A stretch of 64,000 nt of DNA from JACRIM01 sp964605185 (GCA_964605185.1 CAZSBF010000005.1:5981-69980); one strand, 5' to 3'; numbered from the stretch's first letter, positions 16,554 through 25,336 are shown. Program-made: numbers and translations. The notes: generated by a model not told the origin, from the sequence alone.

Positions 16554-17369
16554 TTAAGCCGCTGGGTGCCAGCCAGCATCGACCCACAGTGAACCGCTCA
16601 CCGCACTGTTCCGCAGCATGAAGCAAATCGCGTCGGCCACTTCATCGGGGCGGAGCAATCGGCGAAGCTGCGTCTGCGGCAGGATGTGGTTCTTCACCAT
16701 GTCCGTGCCCAGGGCCTGCACCATCGGCGTGTCGGTGTAGCCGGGGTGGATGATGCTGCACCGCATGCCATAGAAAATGGCCTCGGTCGCCAGCGTGGCC
16801 TGTGCGCCCTCAAGCCCCTTCTTGGCGGTCGCATACGAAATCTGCCCGCGATTGCCGGCCGATGAGACCGATCCGATGAACACGATCGCGCCCTGCGTTC
16901 GCTCGGCGGGTTCCCAGCGCCCCAGTCCGCGACGCGCCCGATCCTCGGCAACGGTCGCCACGGCTTCCATCGCCCACATGATCGGGGCGATAAGGTTAAT
17001 CGCGAAAACATCTTCCAGGTCTTTGCGCGAGTAGACCTCGGCACGACCTGTGTCCTTATTGACCTTCACAGAAAGGCGATCGCGCGTGATGCCCGCGGCC
17101 GGCACGCAAATCTGCACAGCACCGAAGCGCATCTTCAAATCGCGATAGACCTCCTGCCGAAAGCCATCGCTGGTCACGTCGCCGGTGTACGGGAACATGA
17201 TCTCCCGACCGGCGGCGCGGTTCATATTGGCACAAAGATCGGCAATCCCCGCGCTTCGGTCCACGGCGCCGATCGCGTGGATGCCCTGTCGAATCATCGC
17301 TTCGCACGTCGCTCGACCGATGCCGCTGGCGGCTCCGGTGATGACGGCGGTTTTTCCGGTGAAATCCAT
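16554..17369 (-). CDS. SDR-family oxidoreductase, probable acetoacetyl-CoA reductase
   Basis: NAD(P)-dependent short-chain dehydrogenase of about 271 residues. It has the cofactor motif TGAASGIG at 10-17, the NAG-equivalent PAAGITRDRL, and the catalytic Ser and Tyr-x3-Lys in FIGSVSSAGNRGQISYATAKK. Its place directly downstream of phaC and the ITRD segment typical of FabG/PhaB suggest it supplies (R)-3-hydroxyacyl-CoA for PHA. Start chosen at ATG 17369 with GTGGGG upstream; a GTG at 17393 would add eight residues. A fatty-acid reductase role cannot be excluded. It lies in the phaE-phaC transcription unit, 63 bases after the phaC stop. Confidence 0.75.
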   Translation of the reverse strand: MDFTGKTAVITGAASGIGRATCEAMIRQGIHAIGAVDRSAGIADLCANMNRAAGREIMFPYTGDVTSDGFRQEVYRDLKMRFGAVQICVPAAGITRDRLSVKVNKDTGRAEVYSRKDLEDVFAINLIAPIMWAMEAVATVAEDRARRGLGRWEPAERTQGAIVFIGSVSSAGNRGQISYATAKKGLEGAQATLATEAIFYGMRCSIIHPGYTDTPMVQALGTDMVKNHILPQTQLRRLLRPDEVADAICFMLRNSAVSGSLWVDAGWHPAA

Positions 17370-17432
17370 GACGAACCCCACTTTCTCTTTCACACCCGGC
17401 GCTCGGCCGTGGCGCGGTTCCCTGGGGAATGA

Positions 17433-18542
17433 TCAGTCCTCGATCGAGTCGGATCGCTTGGCCAACCATTCACAGACTTTGGGCCACAGTTCCTTCTGGG
17501 CCTTCGTGCCGACCGACAGGCCGATGTGGCCCGCCGGGAAGTTAATCGCCTGGCGATCCTTCGAACCGACGAGGTCATTAAACGGCGCGCTCTGTCCACA
17601 GGGGACAAGATGGTCGCCGCTGGCCATAAGGTTAAGAATCGGGCAGGTGATGTTTTCGAGCTTGATGAGTTTGTTGCCGAGGCGGACCTTGCCCTGCACG
17701 AGCAGGTTCTTCTGGAAGCAGTCCTTCACGAACTGGCGGAAAGTCTCGCCGGCGATCGGAATGTTGTCGTTGACCCACGTCTCCATGGCGAAGAAGTCCT
17801 CGAGGAACTTCTCATCCGTCATCTTGTCGTAGAAGCCTATGTATTTTTCCATCAGATTTGAGACGGGCTTGAGCAGGGCGAACGAGCCTTGCAACCACTG
17901 CGGCGGGGCATTGCCGAAGGTGTCAACGACCTTATCGACGTCGAACCACTTCTCGTCGCTCCACGTGCAGAGCAGGCTGCTGCGATCCGACCAATCGATC
18001 GGAGCGGCCATGAGGATGAAGTTCTTGATCAGCTCGGGGTGCAGGCTGGTGTACATGGCGCTCATGGTGCCGCCCATGCAATAGCCCAGCAGCGAGACCT
18101 GATCCTCGCCGGTGTAATCGCGCACGTGATTGACCACGTTGTGCATGTAGCGCTCGACATAGTGGCTTAGCGTCAGGTGACGGTCCGTGTCCGTCGGCAC
18201 ACCCCAGTCGATCATGAATACATCAAAGCCGGCCTTGAGGAACTGCTGCACAACGCTCTTATGCGGGAGCAGATCGAGGATATACGGCCGATTGACGAGG
18301 GCGAAGACCATGATCAGCGGCGTGCGATGGGCCTTGGGCACGTCGGACTGATAGTGAAGTACCTTGAGCTTGTCCTCCTGGTAGGACACGTCGCGCGGCG
18401 TCGCGCCGACGCGGACCTTGGAGGCAATTTCCATGACCTTCGGCATGGCGGCCATGCGCTCGCGAAAACCTTCAAAGTCAGGAATGAAGGCCTGCTGCGG
18501 CACTTGGAAAGCGGCGAATGGGTTTTGCGGAAAAGTGCTCAT
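17433..18542 (-). CDS. phaC: Class III poly(3-hydroxyalkanoate) synthase catalytic subunit
   Basis: Polymerises hydroxyacyl-CoA into PHA granules. The 369-residue size fits the short class III PhaC that needs PhaE. The alpha/beta-hydrolase catalytic triad is readable: Cys155 in the lipase-like box GYCMGG, Asp310 in SGDHLVP and His339 in GHIGL. Other conserved parts are PLIMVFALVNRPYILDL, FDVFMIDWGVP and the WSDEKWFDVD region. ATG at 18542 is 15 bases from the end of phaE, so the two subunits are cotranscribed. It is followed by the reductase gene. Confidence 0.94.
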   Translation of the reverse strand: MSTFPQNPFAAFQVPQQAFIPDFEGFRERMAAMPKVMEIASKVRVGATPRDVSYQEDKLKVLHYQSDVPKAHRTPLIMVFALVNRPYILDLLPHKSVVQQFLKAGFDVFMIDWGVPTDTDRHLTLSHYVERYMHNVVNHVRDYTGEDQVSLLGYCMGGTMSAMYTSLHPELIKNFILMAAPIDWSDRSSLLCTWSDEKWFDVDKVVDTFGNAPPQWLQGSFALLKPVSNLMEKYIGFYDKMTDEKFLEDFFAMETWVNDNIPIAGETFRQFVKDCFQKNLLVQGKVRLGNKLIKLENITCPILNLMASGDHLVPCGQSAPFNDLVGSKDRQAINFPAGHIGLSVGTKAQKELWPKVCEWLAKRSDSIED

Positions 18543-18557
18543 GCGATCCTTTACTGA

Positions 18558-19061
18558 TTATTTCCTGCGCTTGGCGGGTTTGCCGCGACCGGACGGGCGC
18601 GTTGCCCGGCTCGCCCCGGCATCGCGCTTCGCCCGTCGCGGACCTTCCACCGCTGCGGCGCCTTGATTGACTCGTCGTTCCAGCGCGTCGAGCCTGTCGA
18701 GGACGCGCTCTTCAATTTTGAGAAGGGTGCCGGCCAGATCATCAATATCGGCACGGGCCGGCGCCTGCATGCCCTTCTGGGCCTGGCCGAGGAACTGGTC
18801 GAGCTGCTGCTTGAAGGCCAGCGACTTGTCCATGGTCTGCTTCATCATGGTCAGGAACTGCTCGGATCGCATGTAATCCTCGCAATACTTCGCCATGGCG
18901 TCGAAGAAGACGCGCTGCATCTGCTTGATCATTTCGTTGGAGGCAGCCGGTGAGGGCGTCGCCATGCGTGCGGCCTCAGCTGGGGCGCCCATGCGGCCGA
19001 AGAAATCCGTCCAGAACTGGGAGAACGGGTCGGTGTTGGTTGCGCCGTTGTTGTTCGACAC
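18558..19061 (-). CDS. phaE: PhaE-like subunit of class III PHA synthase
   Basis: A 167-residue protein directly upstream of phaC. GTG at 19061 is the best start, with AAGGAG nine bases ahead; an ATG at 19085 is in frame but would place the Shine-Dalgarno inside the gene. Features: FWTDFFGRMG near the N terminus, a long amphipathic helical section with MKQTMDKSLAFKQQLDQFLG (PhaE-like), a coiled-coil segment RVLDRLDALERRV, and a very basic tail rich in Arg and Lys. It is about half the length of the well-studied PhaE of purple sulfur bacteria. Identification rests on position plus the helical pattern; the basic tail could bind DNA. Confidence 0.75.
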   Translation of the reverse strand: MSNNNGATNTDPFSQFWTDFFGRMGAPAEAARMATPSPAASNEMIKQMQRVFFDAMAKYCEDYMRSEQFLTMMKQTMDKSLAFKQQLDQFLGQAQKGMQAPARADIDDLAGTLLKIEERVLDRLDALERRVNQGAAAVEGPRRAKRDAGASRATRPSGRGKPAKRRK

Positions 19062-19103
19062 GATGCCGGGCTCCTTACGCCACATGGGCGCAAAACATAA
19101 GAA

Positions 19104-19141
19104 AGGCCACGAGAGCGGTTTGTGGGCCGCTCCCGTGGCCT
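19104..19141 (-). terminator. Rho-independent terminator after the phasin gene
   Basis: Two 15-base arms (19104-19118 and 19127-19141) pair with a single mismatch around an 8-base loop. On the minus strand the hairpin is followed by TTTCTTATGTTTTG. It lies between the phasin stop and the phaE start, so it would end or attenuate phasin transcription before phaE. Confidence 0.8.
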
Positions 19142-19247
19142 GGGGGGTGGATCAACGGGATAAACGATCGTGGCGTCTCATGTTGACCGCCGCTTTCTGA
19201 TTGTTCTGGCTCGAATCACGCCGCACGACGCGACGCGGATCCGGGTA

Positions 19248-19721
19248 TTACTTGACGGCCTTCTTCTCGGTGAGGGTCATCGCCTTGCTGAAGAAGTTCG
19301 ACCAGTTCTCGATGGTCTGGGCGTTCGTTCGCGAGGCGGTCTCGATGTTGCTTCGCATGGCTTCAAACGCGCCCTGCCAGAGATCGCGAGCCTGGGTAAA
19401 GGCATCGTTCTTGCTGTTGCCGTTCTCGGTGACCGCGAAGGACTTGCGGATCACTTCGAGGCCGGTCTTGCAGCCTTCGTCGAAGAAGCGCTGAGTCTGC
19501 TCGGTGTTCTTGCGAACGAGATTGATGGAATCGGTGGCGAGGGTCTCGACCCGATTCTTGACATCGCCAAAGTTCTCGCCGCGACCGAACATCTCGGTCA
19601 TGGTCTTGAAGGCGTCATTCTGAAACTTCATGCCGGTGTCAAAGGCGGTCTTGAAGTTGTCATTGGCCTGCTTGAAGAATTCGGTGGTTTCTGCCTTGTT
19701 GTGTTCGACGGTCTGGTTCAT
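19248..19721 (-). CDS. Phasin family protein
   Basis: PHA-granule surface protein of 157 residues. The sequence is helical and Phe-rich, with the phasin pattern FFKQANDNFKTAFDTGMKFQ, TQRFFDEGCKTGLEVIRKSF, WQGAFEAMRSNIETASRTNA and the final IENWSNFFSKA. No signal peptide or membrane segment. It has its own promoter (19777-19805) and terminator (19104-19141), consistent with the high, separately regulated expression of phasins. It is divergent from phaR. Confidence 0.88.
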   Translation of the reverse strand: MNQTVEHNKAETTEFFKQANDNFKTAFDTGMKFQNDAFKTMTEMFGRGENFGDVKNRVETLATDSINLVRKNTEQTQRFFDEGCKTGLEVIRKSFAVTENGNSKNDAFTQARDLWQGAFEAMRSNIETASRTNAQTIENWSNFFSKAMTLTEKKAVK

Positions 19722-19776
19722 GGCGGTTGCCCTTTCGAAAAAAAACGTTGTGTCGCACCCCGTTACGTCCTGTTAA

Positions 19777-19805
19777 ACTATATCGGCAGAATGGGCAGTG
19801 TGCAA
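19777..19805 (-). promoter_or_regulatory. Sigma-70-type promoter of the phasin gene
   Basis: On the minus strand TTGCAC (19805-19800) and TATAGT (19782-19777) are separated by exactly 17 bases. The start codon is about 55 bases downstream. The -35 hexamer is itself part of the GTGCAA/TTGCAC repeat that recurs in the operator next to it. Confidence 0.7.
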
Positions 19806-19812
19806 GAACTTT

Positions 19813-19828
19813 TTGTGCGTTTGCACAA
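19813..19828. promoter_or_regulatory. Candidate PhaR operator: TTGTGC-GTTT-GCACAA
   Basis: A perfect 6+6 inverted repeat with a 4-base spacer sits just upstream of the phasin -35 box in the phasin/phaR intergenic space. Further half-sites occur at 19800-19805 (GTGCAA) and in TTTTGTGC near 19910. PhaR proteins bind TGC-rich inverted repeats in front of phasin and phaR, so repression of both genes is the likely role. Confidence 0.6.
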
Positions 19829-19950
19829 GAAATTTTGTAAGCCATAAGTCTATGCATCACAGCATGTTACAAAGATTGACGGATCGGCGTTTGGCAAAAG
19901 CGCTACGATTTTGTGCGTCGGCATCCGGCCGGCGGGGAGCCTGAACAACC

Positions 19951-20559
19951 ATGGCGACGACCGGCGAGCAGCCCGAAATCCTCGAAATCAAGAAATACCC
20001 CAACCGACGGTTCTACGACGTGACCCGCAGCCGCCACGCCACCCTCAACGACCTGCACGAGCTGGTCCAGGCCGGCCGCCAGATTCGCGTCATCGACAGC
20101 AAGACCGGCCACGACATCACCAACATCGTGCTGACGCAGATCATCTTGGAGCACGACCCGCCCAAGCTGGACCTCTTCCCCGCCAGCCTGCTGCATCAGG
20201 CCATCCAGGCGAACGAGCAGATGGTCCGCAAATTCGTGGACACCTACTTCGCGCAGGCCGTCGATGCGTTCAGTCACTCGCGCAAGCAATTCGAGGAGTT
20301 CCTAAAGAAGTCGGGCTTCAGCGCGCTGGCCCCGACGGCGCCATTTGACTGGGTGCGCATGCTTTTCCCCGGCATGAACGGAAGCGCCGTCGGCCCGATC
20401 CCGGGCATGGGTAGCATGATGCCTCCGCCTCCGCCGCCCCCGGCAACAAACGACGACGGCGTCGACGCGCTGCGCGAGCAGGTTGCACGACTCAGCGCGG
20501 AACTGGAGGCGCTGCGAGAATCACCGCGGGCGGCGAAGAAAGCGCGGCAGAAGAAATAG
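19951..20559 (+). CDS. phaR: Polyhydroxyalkanoate synthesis repressor PhaR
   Basis: Transcription regulator of 202 residues that senses PHA and controls phasin expression. The N-terminal DNA-binding domain is well conserved: IKKYPNRRFYDVTRSRHATL and LHELVQAGRQIRVIDSKTG, HDITNIVLTQIILEHDPP (residues 12-72), followed by the PHA-accumulation domain (LLHQAIQANEQMVRKFVDTYF). The C terminus has a proline run (seven Pro), a coiled coil (LREQVARLSAELEALRE) and a basic tail. ATG at 19951 has GGGGAGC upstream. It is divergent from the phasin gene across a palindromic operator. Confidence 0.94.
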   Translation: MATTGEQPEILEIKKYPNRRFYDVTRSRHATLNDLHELVQAGRQIRVIDSKTGHDITNIVLTQIILEHDPPKLDLFPASLLHQAIQANEQMVRKFVDTYFAQAVDAFSHSRKQFEEFLKKSGFSALAPTAPFDWVRMLFPGMNGSAVGPIPGMGSMMPPPPPPPATNDDGVDALREQVARLSAELEALRESPRAAKKARQKK

Positions 20560-20568
20560 AGACTGCGA

Positions 20569-21213
20569 ATGGACTCCAGACGCGTACGCGAGTCCGAGCT
20601 ATCCGGATCGCGCGACATTGCCATAAAGTGCTTTGTGCTTGGACTGTTCCTATCGCCAATAGCGGCTGTCATTATTGCCATTCTCGTGTGGTTCGCTGAT
20701 CAATACGGCATTGACGACGGGAAGTACATCGTCCTGTTCTCTATTTGCACGTACTGCGTTATCTACTTTGGCGTCCCTTGGAGCTTATTAAAGGAGTATC
20801 ACTTTCATTTGCGTACACGAAGACTCGCGCTACTCGCGGCGTTTGCATATACCATCGGCTTTCATGGGTGCCCAGCTGGCGGCACGCTTATTACTCACGA
20901 TAAATATGCATTGTTCTTGGACAGCCTGCTCCTGTTGATGCGAATTGCTGTTAGTCTCGTTGTTTACACGGCAGTTACATGGGGCTTCGCAATCTTCGTG
21001 TGCAATCGCTTCGCCAAGAGGTGTCCTGTGCTGATCAGTTACTGGCCTCCTAAATGCAAATGCTGCGGGTACGACTTGATTGGCAACCAGTCGCAGACAT
21101 GTCCCGAATGCGGTGAAGTTTTCTCCTACGATGAGTTCGGTATGACCGAAACCGAGTTTCGTGATCTACAAAAACTCACAAGACCTGTCACTCCCGACAT
21201 CACCAATCGTTGA
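20569..21213 (+). CDS. Membrane protein with C-terminal zinc ribbon
   Basis: A 214-residue protein of unknown function. Four hydrophobic segments are visible (about residues 20-45, 55-75, 85-100 and 120-145), then a Cys4 zinc ribbon near residues 160-185 (CKCCGYDLIGNQ and CPECGEVF) in the form common to planctomycete hypotheticals. It starts nine bases after phaR but its base composition is clearly more A/T-rich, so it may be unrelated to PHA. The protein at 26727 has the same two parts in reverse order. Confidence 0.7.
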   Translation: MDSRRVRESELSGSRDIAIKCFVLGLFLSPIAAVIIAILVWFADQYGIDDGKYIVLFSICTYCVIYFGVPWSLLKEYHFHLRTRRLALLAAFAYTIGFHGCPAGGTLITHDKYALFLDSLLLLMRIAVSLVVYTAVTWGFAIFVCNRFAKRCPVLISYWPPKCKCCGYDLIGNQSQTCPECGEVFSYDEFGMTETEFRDLQKLTRPVTPDITNR

Positions 21214-21322
21214 CGGAGGTGGTGCCGCGAGCCGAATTCTCACTCGCAGAATCACACACGAGGACCACCGCACGGCCCGCGGGCTTGCGCTGGCGGCTCG
21301 GATTTTCGCAATCGCACATGGC

Positions 21323-24300
21323 CTACTGCGCCACACCCTTCCCGTGACACTGCTTGTATTTCTTTCCACTGCCGCATGGGCACGGATCGTTTCGACCCAC
21401 CTTCGGCTGGTCGCGGCGGATCGTCTCAATCTTTTGCTCCGCGCCCTGCGCCTGCATCGCCGCGCTGCGATCCTTATCGACCTGTCCGGAGAAGCCAAGA
21501 TTCGTGCTCTCGGCATGTCGCGCTGCGCCGATGTTGTACCGGCTGCGCTGCTCCGCATCGTCGGCCAACCTCGCCTTGAAGATGATCCCGGTCAGCTTGT
21601 CCTGAATGCCGCCCATCATCTCCTGGAACATCTGGAAGCCTTCGCGCTTGTAGGCGATCTTCGGATCTTGATCGCCGCCGAAGTGGCGCAGGCCGATGGC
21701 ATCCTTCAGCATGTCGATGGCGTGCATGTGTTCCTTCCACGCCTGATCGTAGAGTTGCAACAGAACGTAGCGCTCCAGCATGGTGAGTTCGCGGCGAATC
21801 AATTCCCGCCCGAAACCGAGCAGTGCTTCGCGCCGATCCGCGGCCTGTTCATACGCAGCGTCGTTAAACGCCGGGCCGAATCGCTGCCGCGCCCATTCCG
21901 CCGCGTCGCCGCCCGACTTGAGCGCCGCGTCGACCTCTGATTCCAGTCGCCCGTTCGACGCGAATTCGCGGCCGATGGCGATTAGCTCATCAGCGACCTC
22001 ATGAATCGGCCGTCCGGCAATCTTCTCCGGCGTCCAACCGAGGTTGAATTTGAAGTTGACCCATTGCACGAGGTGCTCGGCGGCCGCCGTCGGGTCGACG
22101 TCTTCGCGCAGCACCGTGCGTTCCATGATCCACTCGATGGGGTAGCGGGCCTCGCGCTCTTTGTACGCGCGTTGAACGGCATTCCGCAGATGGGCGAGCG
22201 CATCGCGTTCCGGCAGTCGTCGAAACTCCTCGGGATTCAGTTCGACGCCAAACTTCTGATGTGCCCACGCAATGACCGCATTCTTGCCGAAGTCAGGGTC
22301 CATGAACCGCTCGATCGGCGAAAGGTCCTCGTTGTCGATCTTCTTCTCGGCGGCCTCATTGAGAATTTGCGAGATTTCGTCTGGCCCCATCTTTTGCAGT
22401 TGATTCTGGGTGATGGTCGCGCCGAATCGCGTCTCTGCCCATCGCGCCAAACCGCGAAGATCCCACTGCTTCGGGTCCATGTCCGGGTCGAGATATTCGC
22501 CGACCGTCATGGTGATTTGGTTGTGTGCCTCTTCGCGAGCCTCGTTGCGAATGTAATTCTCCGCCGCCGGCAGGCTGTGCATGTCGATGTTCTTGGGGTC
22601 GACGTTCACCTCCAGCGTGTTGCGAACCCACTCGGCCGCGCACTGCGCCGAATAATCCGACGCGAGAAACTTCTCGCCCGCCGCGTCGATCGTCGCATCG
22701 ATCATGGTGTTAATACGCTCGATGAGCGGGCCTGCCCGGCCGGGCTGCCCTGCTTCGAGGAGTTGTTGCCGTTGACCGTAGAACACCTGCCGCTGGTGAT
22801 CCATGACCTCGTCATATTCGAGAAGGTGCTTGCGGATGGAGAAGTTCCGCTCTTCCACCTTCTTCTGCGCACGCTCGATACCTTTGTTGATGCTCTTGGC
22901 TTCGATGGCCATGCCTTCCTCGAAGCCCATGCGCTCCAGCATCTTCAGCGTCCACTCGCCCATGAACATCTTCATCAGGTCGTCGCCGAGCGAGAGGAAA
23001 AACCGGCTCGAACCGGGGTCGCCCTGGCGTCCCGATCGCCCGCGAAGCTGGTTGTCGATTCGGCGCGACTCATGCCGCTCGGTGCCGATGATGTGCAAAC
23101 CACAGGGCACAGTGTGCGGGCAGACCCTTCGACCCAATTCCGGGAATCGCGGATCGACCTTCGGCTTCCAGCAATGCGCGCAATTCGTCTTCGGGTCGTA
23201 ATCCGGGCAGTTAATGCAGCACTTCGTACCGATCACGCCCTTTTCGTGCCACGCAAACTTCCGCCCATCGCTTCCCTCAGGCGGGCCGAGATCGCCGACA
23301 CACTTCTCATACACCACGCCCAGTTGCAGCTTGATATCCGTGCCGCGCCCGGCCATGTTGGTCGCAATGGTCACGTTGCCGCGCAAATCGGTGTTCTTGC
23401 CCTTGCCCTCCTCGTGCCGCTCGCCGGCCTTTTTCACGATGTCCGCTTCGCGGGCATGTTGCTTGGCGTTGAGCACCTCATGCTGAATGCCGTACTTCCG
23501 CGTGAGCAGGTTGGAGAGCTTCTCGGAGTTCTCGATCGACACCGTACCGACCAGCACCGGCCGACCGCGCGCCAAATCGCCCATCGCGTCGTCATAGGCC
23601 TCCGGCATCAGATCGCCGTTTCCATCACCGCCCTTGAACTCGGCCAACGCCCGTTCGATCAACTCCGTGGAGCGCCCCAGCTTCGCCATGATGGGCTTGA
23701 GGTTCTTCAGCACCGGCTCCAATACGAATGCATCGCTGGTGCGGCCTTTCGTGTGGATGTCGTGGATTTCTTCAACAATGGCGTTGTACTTGTCGTCCAC
23801 CGTCTTGTAGATGCGGTCGTGAAAATCCTGCCGATTAACCGGCCGGTTCGTCGGCACTGAGACGACGTCCAGCTTGTAAATCTTCATGAACTCGTCGGCC
23901 TCGGTCATGGCCGTTCCGGTCATGCCGGCGATGCGTTCATAGAGCTTGAAGAAGTTCTGCAGCGTGATCGTGGCCAGCGTCTGCGACTCCTCCTTGACCT
24001 TCACACGCTCCTTCGCCTCGACCGCCTGGTGCAGACCATCCGACCACTGCCGGCCGTGCATGAGTCGGCCGGTGAACGAGTCGACGATGATGATTTCGCC
24101 ATCCTTGACGACATATTCCACGTCTTTTTCGTAGGTGACGTGGGCCTTCACACTATTCTCGATCAGGTGCGGCCACTCCATATTCGCCCCGACGAAGAGC
24201 GAGCCGACGCCGAGTTGCTCCTGCGCAACGGTGATGCCTTCATGCGTCACATGAACGCTCTTGCCCTCGCGCCGCGTGACGTAATATTGAACGTGCCCGA

Positions 24301-25336
24301 TGGCGGCCGCTTCATCCTCGGTGAGCCATTCCGGGTCGGATTTGAACTTGCGAACCGCGTCGTCAAACTTCTGATTCTCCGTGAACTCCTTCGGCGGATT
24401 GTCGCCCCACTCGCGGATGCGCCGGGCCGTGTCGTTGTTGGCACTGGTCTGCTTGCTGATCAGAACGCGCGCCACGGCGTCGGCCGTGCGATAGCGGTTC
24501 ACGTCGTCGTCGGCCGGTCCGCTGATGATGAGCGGCGTGCGAGCCTCGTCGATGAGGATGGAATCCACTTCGTCGATCAGGGCGAAGTGCAATTTGCCCT
24601 GCACCTGCTCCTCGACGGCGATCTTCATGTTGTCGCGGAGATAGTCGAAGCCGAATTCGTTGTTCGTGCCGTAGGTGATATTGCTGGCGTAAGCTTTGGC
24701 GCGGATGCCTTCGCGACCGCCGGGGTCGACCTGCCCTTGGATGTAGCCGACTGTCAGGCCCACCAGCTCGAAAATCGGCTTGGCGAAATCCGCGTCGCGC
24801 TGCACAAGATAGTCGTTCACCGTAACGATGTGCACCTTCTTGCCTTGTACGCATTTCATGAACGCAGGAAGGTGGCAGACGATGGTCTTGCCTTCGCCCG
24901 TCTTCATTTCAGCAATCTTGCCTTCGAAGAGCACCATGCCGCCGACGAGCTGGCAGTCGAAATGGCGGTGGTTCTGTGCCCGGCGCGAGGCTTCGCGAAT
25001 CACCGCGAACGCCTCGGGCAGCACGTCGTCCACCGGGTGCCCCTGTTCGAGGCGCTTGCGAAGCGACTCTGTGCGATCCTGCAGGTCGCGACTCAGATCG
25101 ACGCGAATTTTTTGCAGCGCCTCTGCCCGATCAGTCGCCGCGAATCCACCGTCGCCTTCTTTGACGGGCGGCACCGAGGCCGACGCCTCCGCGAATCGCT
25201 TGTCAAAATCACCGCGCAGCTCCGGCTCAAAGGAGTTGATGCGGTCCACCTGTCTGAAATAACGCTTGATAAGGCGGTCATTCCGCGAGCCGAAGACCTT
25301 GCGGAACGCTGTGCCGACGAAACCGAGAATTGGCAT
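21323..25336 (-). CDS. secA: Preprotein translocase ATPase SecA, enlarged
   Basis: Motor ATPase that drives unfolded proteins through SecYEG. At 1337 residues it is about 400 longer than the usual 850-950. The motor is intact: Walker A MKTGEGKT near 143-150, DEVDSILIDEARTPL near 255, AGMTGTA, NMAGRGTDI and HESRRIDNQLRGRSGRQGD, and the scaffold RNFSIRKHLLEYDEVMD. Additions: a cysteine-rich insert in NBD2 (CCINC near 705 through CPHTVPC near 744) and about 200 extra residues in the helical scaffold/wing region (roughly 900-1160) built of five W-x3-F-like modules about 60 residues apart. The preprotein-interacting two-helix region (DQAWKEHMHAIDMLKDAIGL) and the C-terminal SEC-C zinc motif (CPCGSGKKYKQCH) are normal. 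Confidence 0.96.
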   Translation of the reverse strand: MPILGFVGTAFRKVFGSRNDRLIKRYFRQVDRINSFEPELRGDFDKRFAEASASVPPVKEGDGGFAATDRAEALQKIRVDLSRDLQDRTESLRKRLEQGHPVDDVLPEAFAVIREASRRAQNHRHFDCQLVGGMVLFEGKIAEMKTGEGKTIVCHLPAFMKCVQGKKVHIVTVNDYLVQRDADFAKPIFELVGLTVGYIQGQVDPGGREGIRAKAYASNITYGTNNEFGFDYLRDNMKIAVEEQVQGKLHFALIDEVDSILIDEARTPLIISGPADDDVNRYRTADAVARVLISKQTSANNDTARRIREWGDNPPKEFTENQKFDDAVRKFKSDPEWLTEDEAAAIGHVQYYVTRREGKSVHVTHEGITVAQEQLGVGSLFVGANMEWPHLIENSVKAHVTYEKDVEYVVKDGEIIIVDSFTGRLMHGRQWSDGLHQAVEAKERVKVKEESQTLATITLQNFFKLYERIAGMTGTAMTEADEFMKIYKLDVVSVPTNRPVNRQDFHDRIYKTVDDKYNAIVEEIHDIHTKGRTSDAFVLEPVLKNLKPIMAKLGRSTELIERALAEFKGGDGNGDLMPEAYDDAMGDLARGRPVLVGTVSIENSEKLSNLLTRKYGIQHEVLNAKQHAREADIVKKAGERHEEGKGKNTDLRGNVTIATNMAGRGTDIKLQLGVVYEKCVGDLGPPEGSDGRKFAWHEKGVIGTKCCINCPDYDPKTNCAHCWKPKVDPRFPELGRRVCPHTVPCGLHIIGTERHESRRIDNQLRGRSGRQGDPGSSRFFLSLGDDLMKMFMGEWTLKMLERMGFEEGMAIEAKSINKGIERAQKKVEERNFSIRKHLLEYDEVMDHQRQVFYGQRQQLLEAGQPGRAGPLIERINTMIDATIDAAGEKFLASDYSAQCAAEWVRNTLEVNVDPKNIDMHSLPAAENYIRNEAREEAHNQITMTVGEYLDPDMDPKQWDLRGLARWAETRFGATITQNQLQKMGPDEISQILNEAAEKKIDNEDLSPIERFMDPDFGKNAVIAWAHQKFGVELNPEEFRRLPERDALAHLRNAVQRAYKEREARYPIEWIMERTVLREDVDPTAAAEHLVQWVNFKFNLGWTPEKIAGRPIHEVADELIAIGREFASNGRLESEVDAALKSGGDAAEWARQRFGPAFNDAAYEQAADRREALLGFGRELIRRELTMLERYVLLQLYDQAWKEHMHAIDMLKDAIGLRHFGGDQDPKIAYKREGFQMFQEMMGGIQDKLTGIIFKARLADDAEQRSRYNIGAARHAESTNLGFSGQVDKDRSAAMQAQGAEQKIETIRRDQPKVGRNDPCPCGSGKKYKQCHGKGVAQ

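Noticed and set aside
22001..23860. 619-codon open frame antisense to secA
   Set aside because: The opposite strand is unambiguous SecA with all motor motifs. The antisense frame has no recognisable domain and is explained by high GC in third codon positions.
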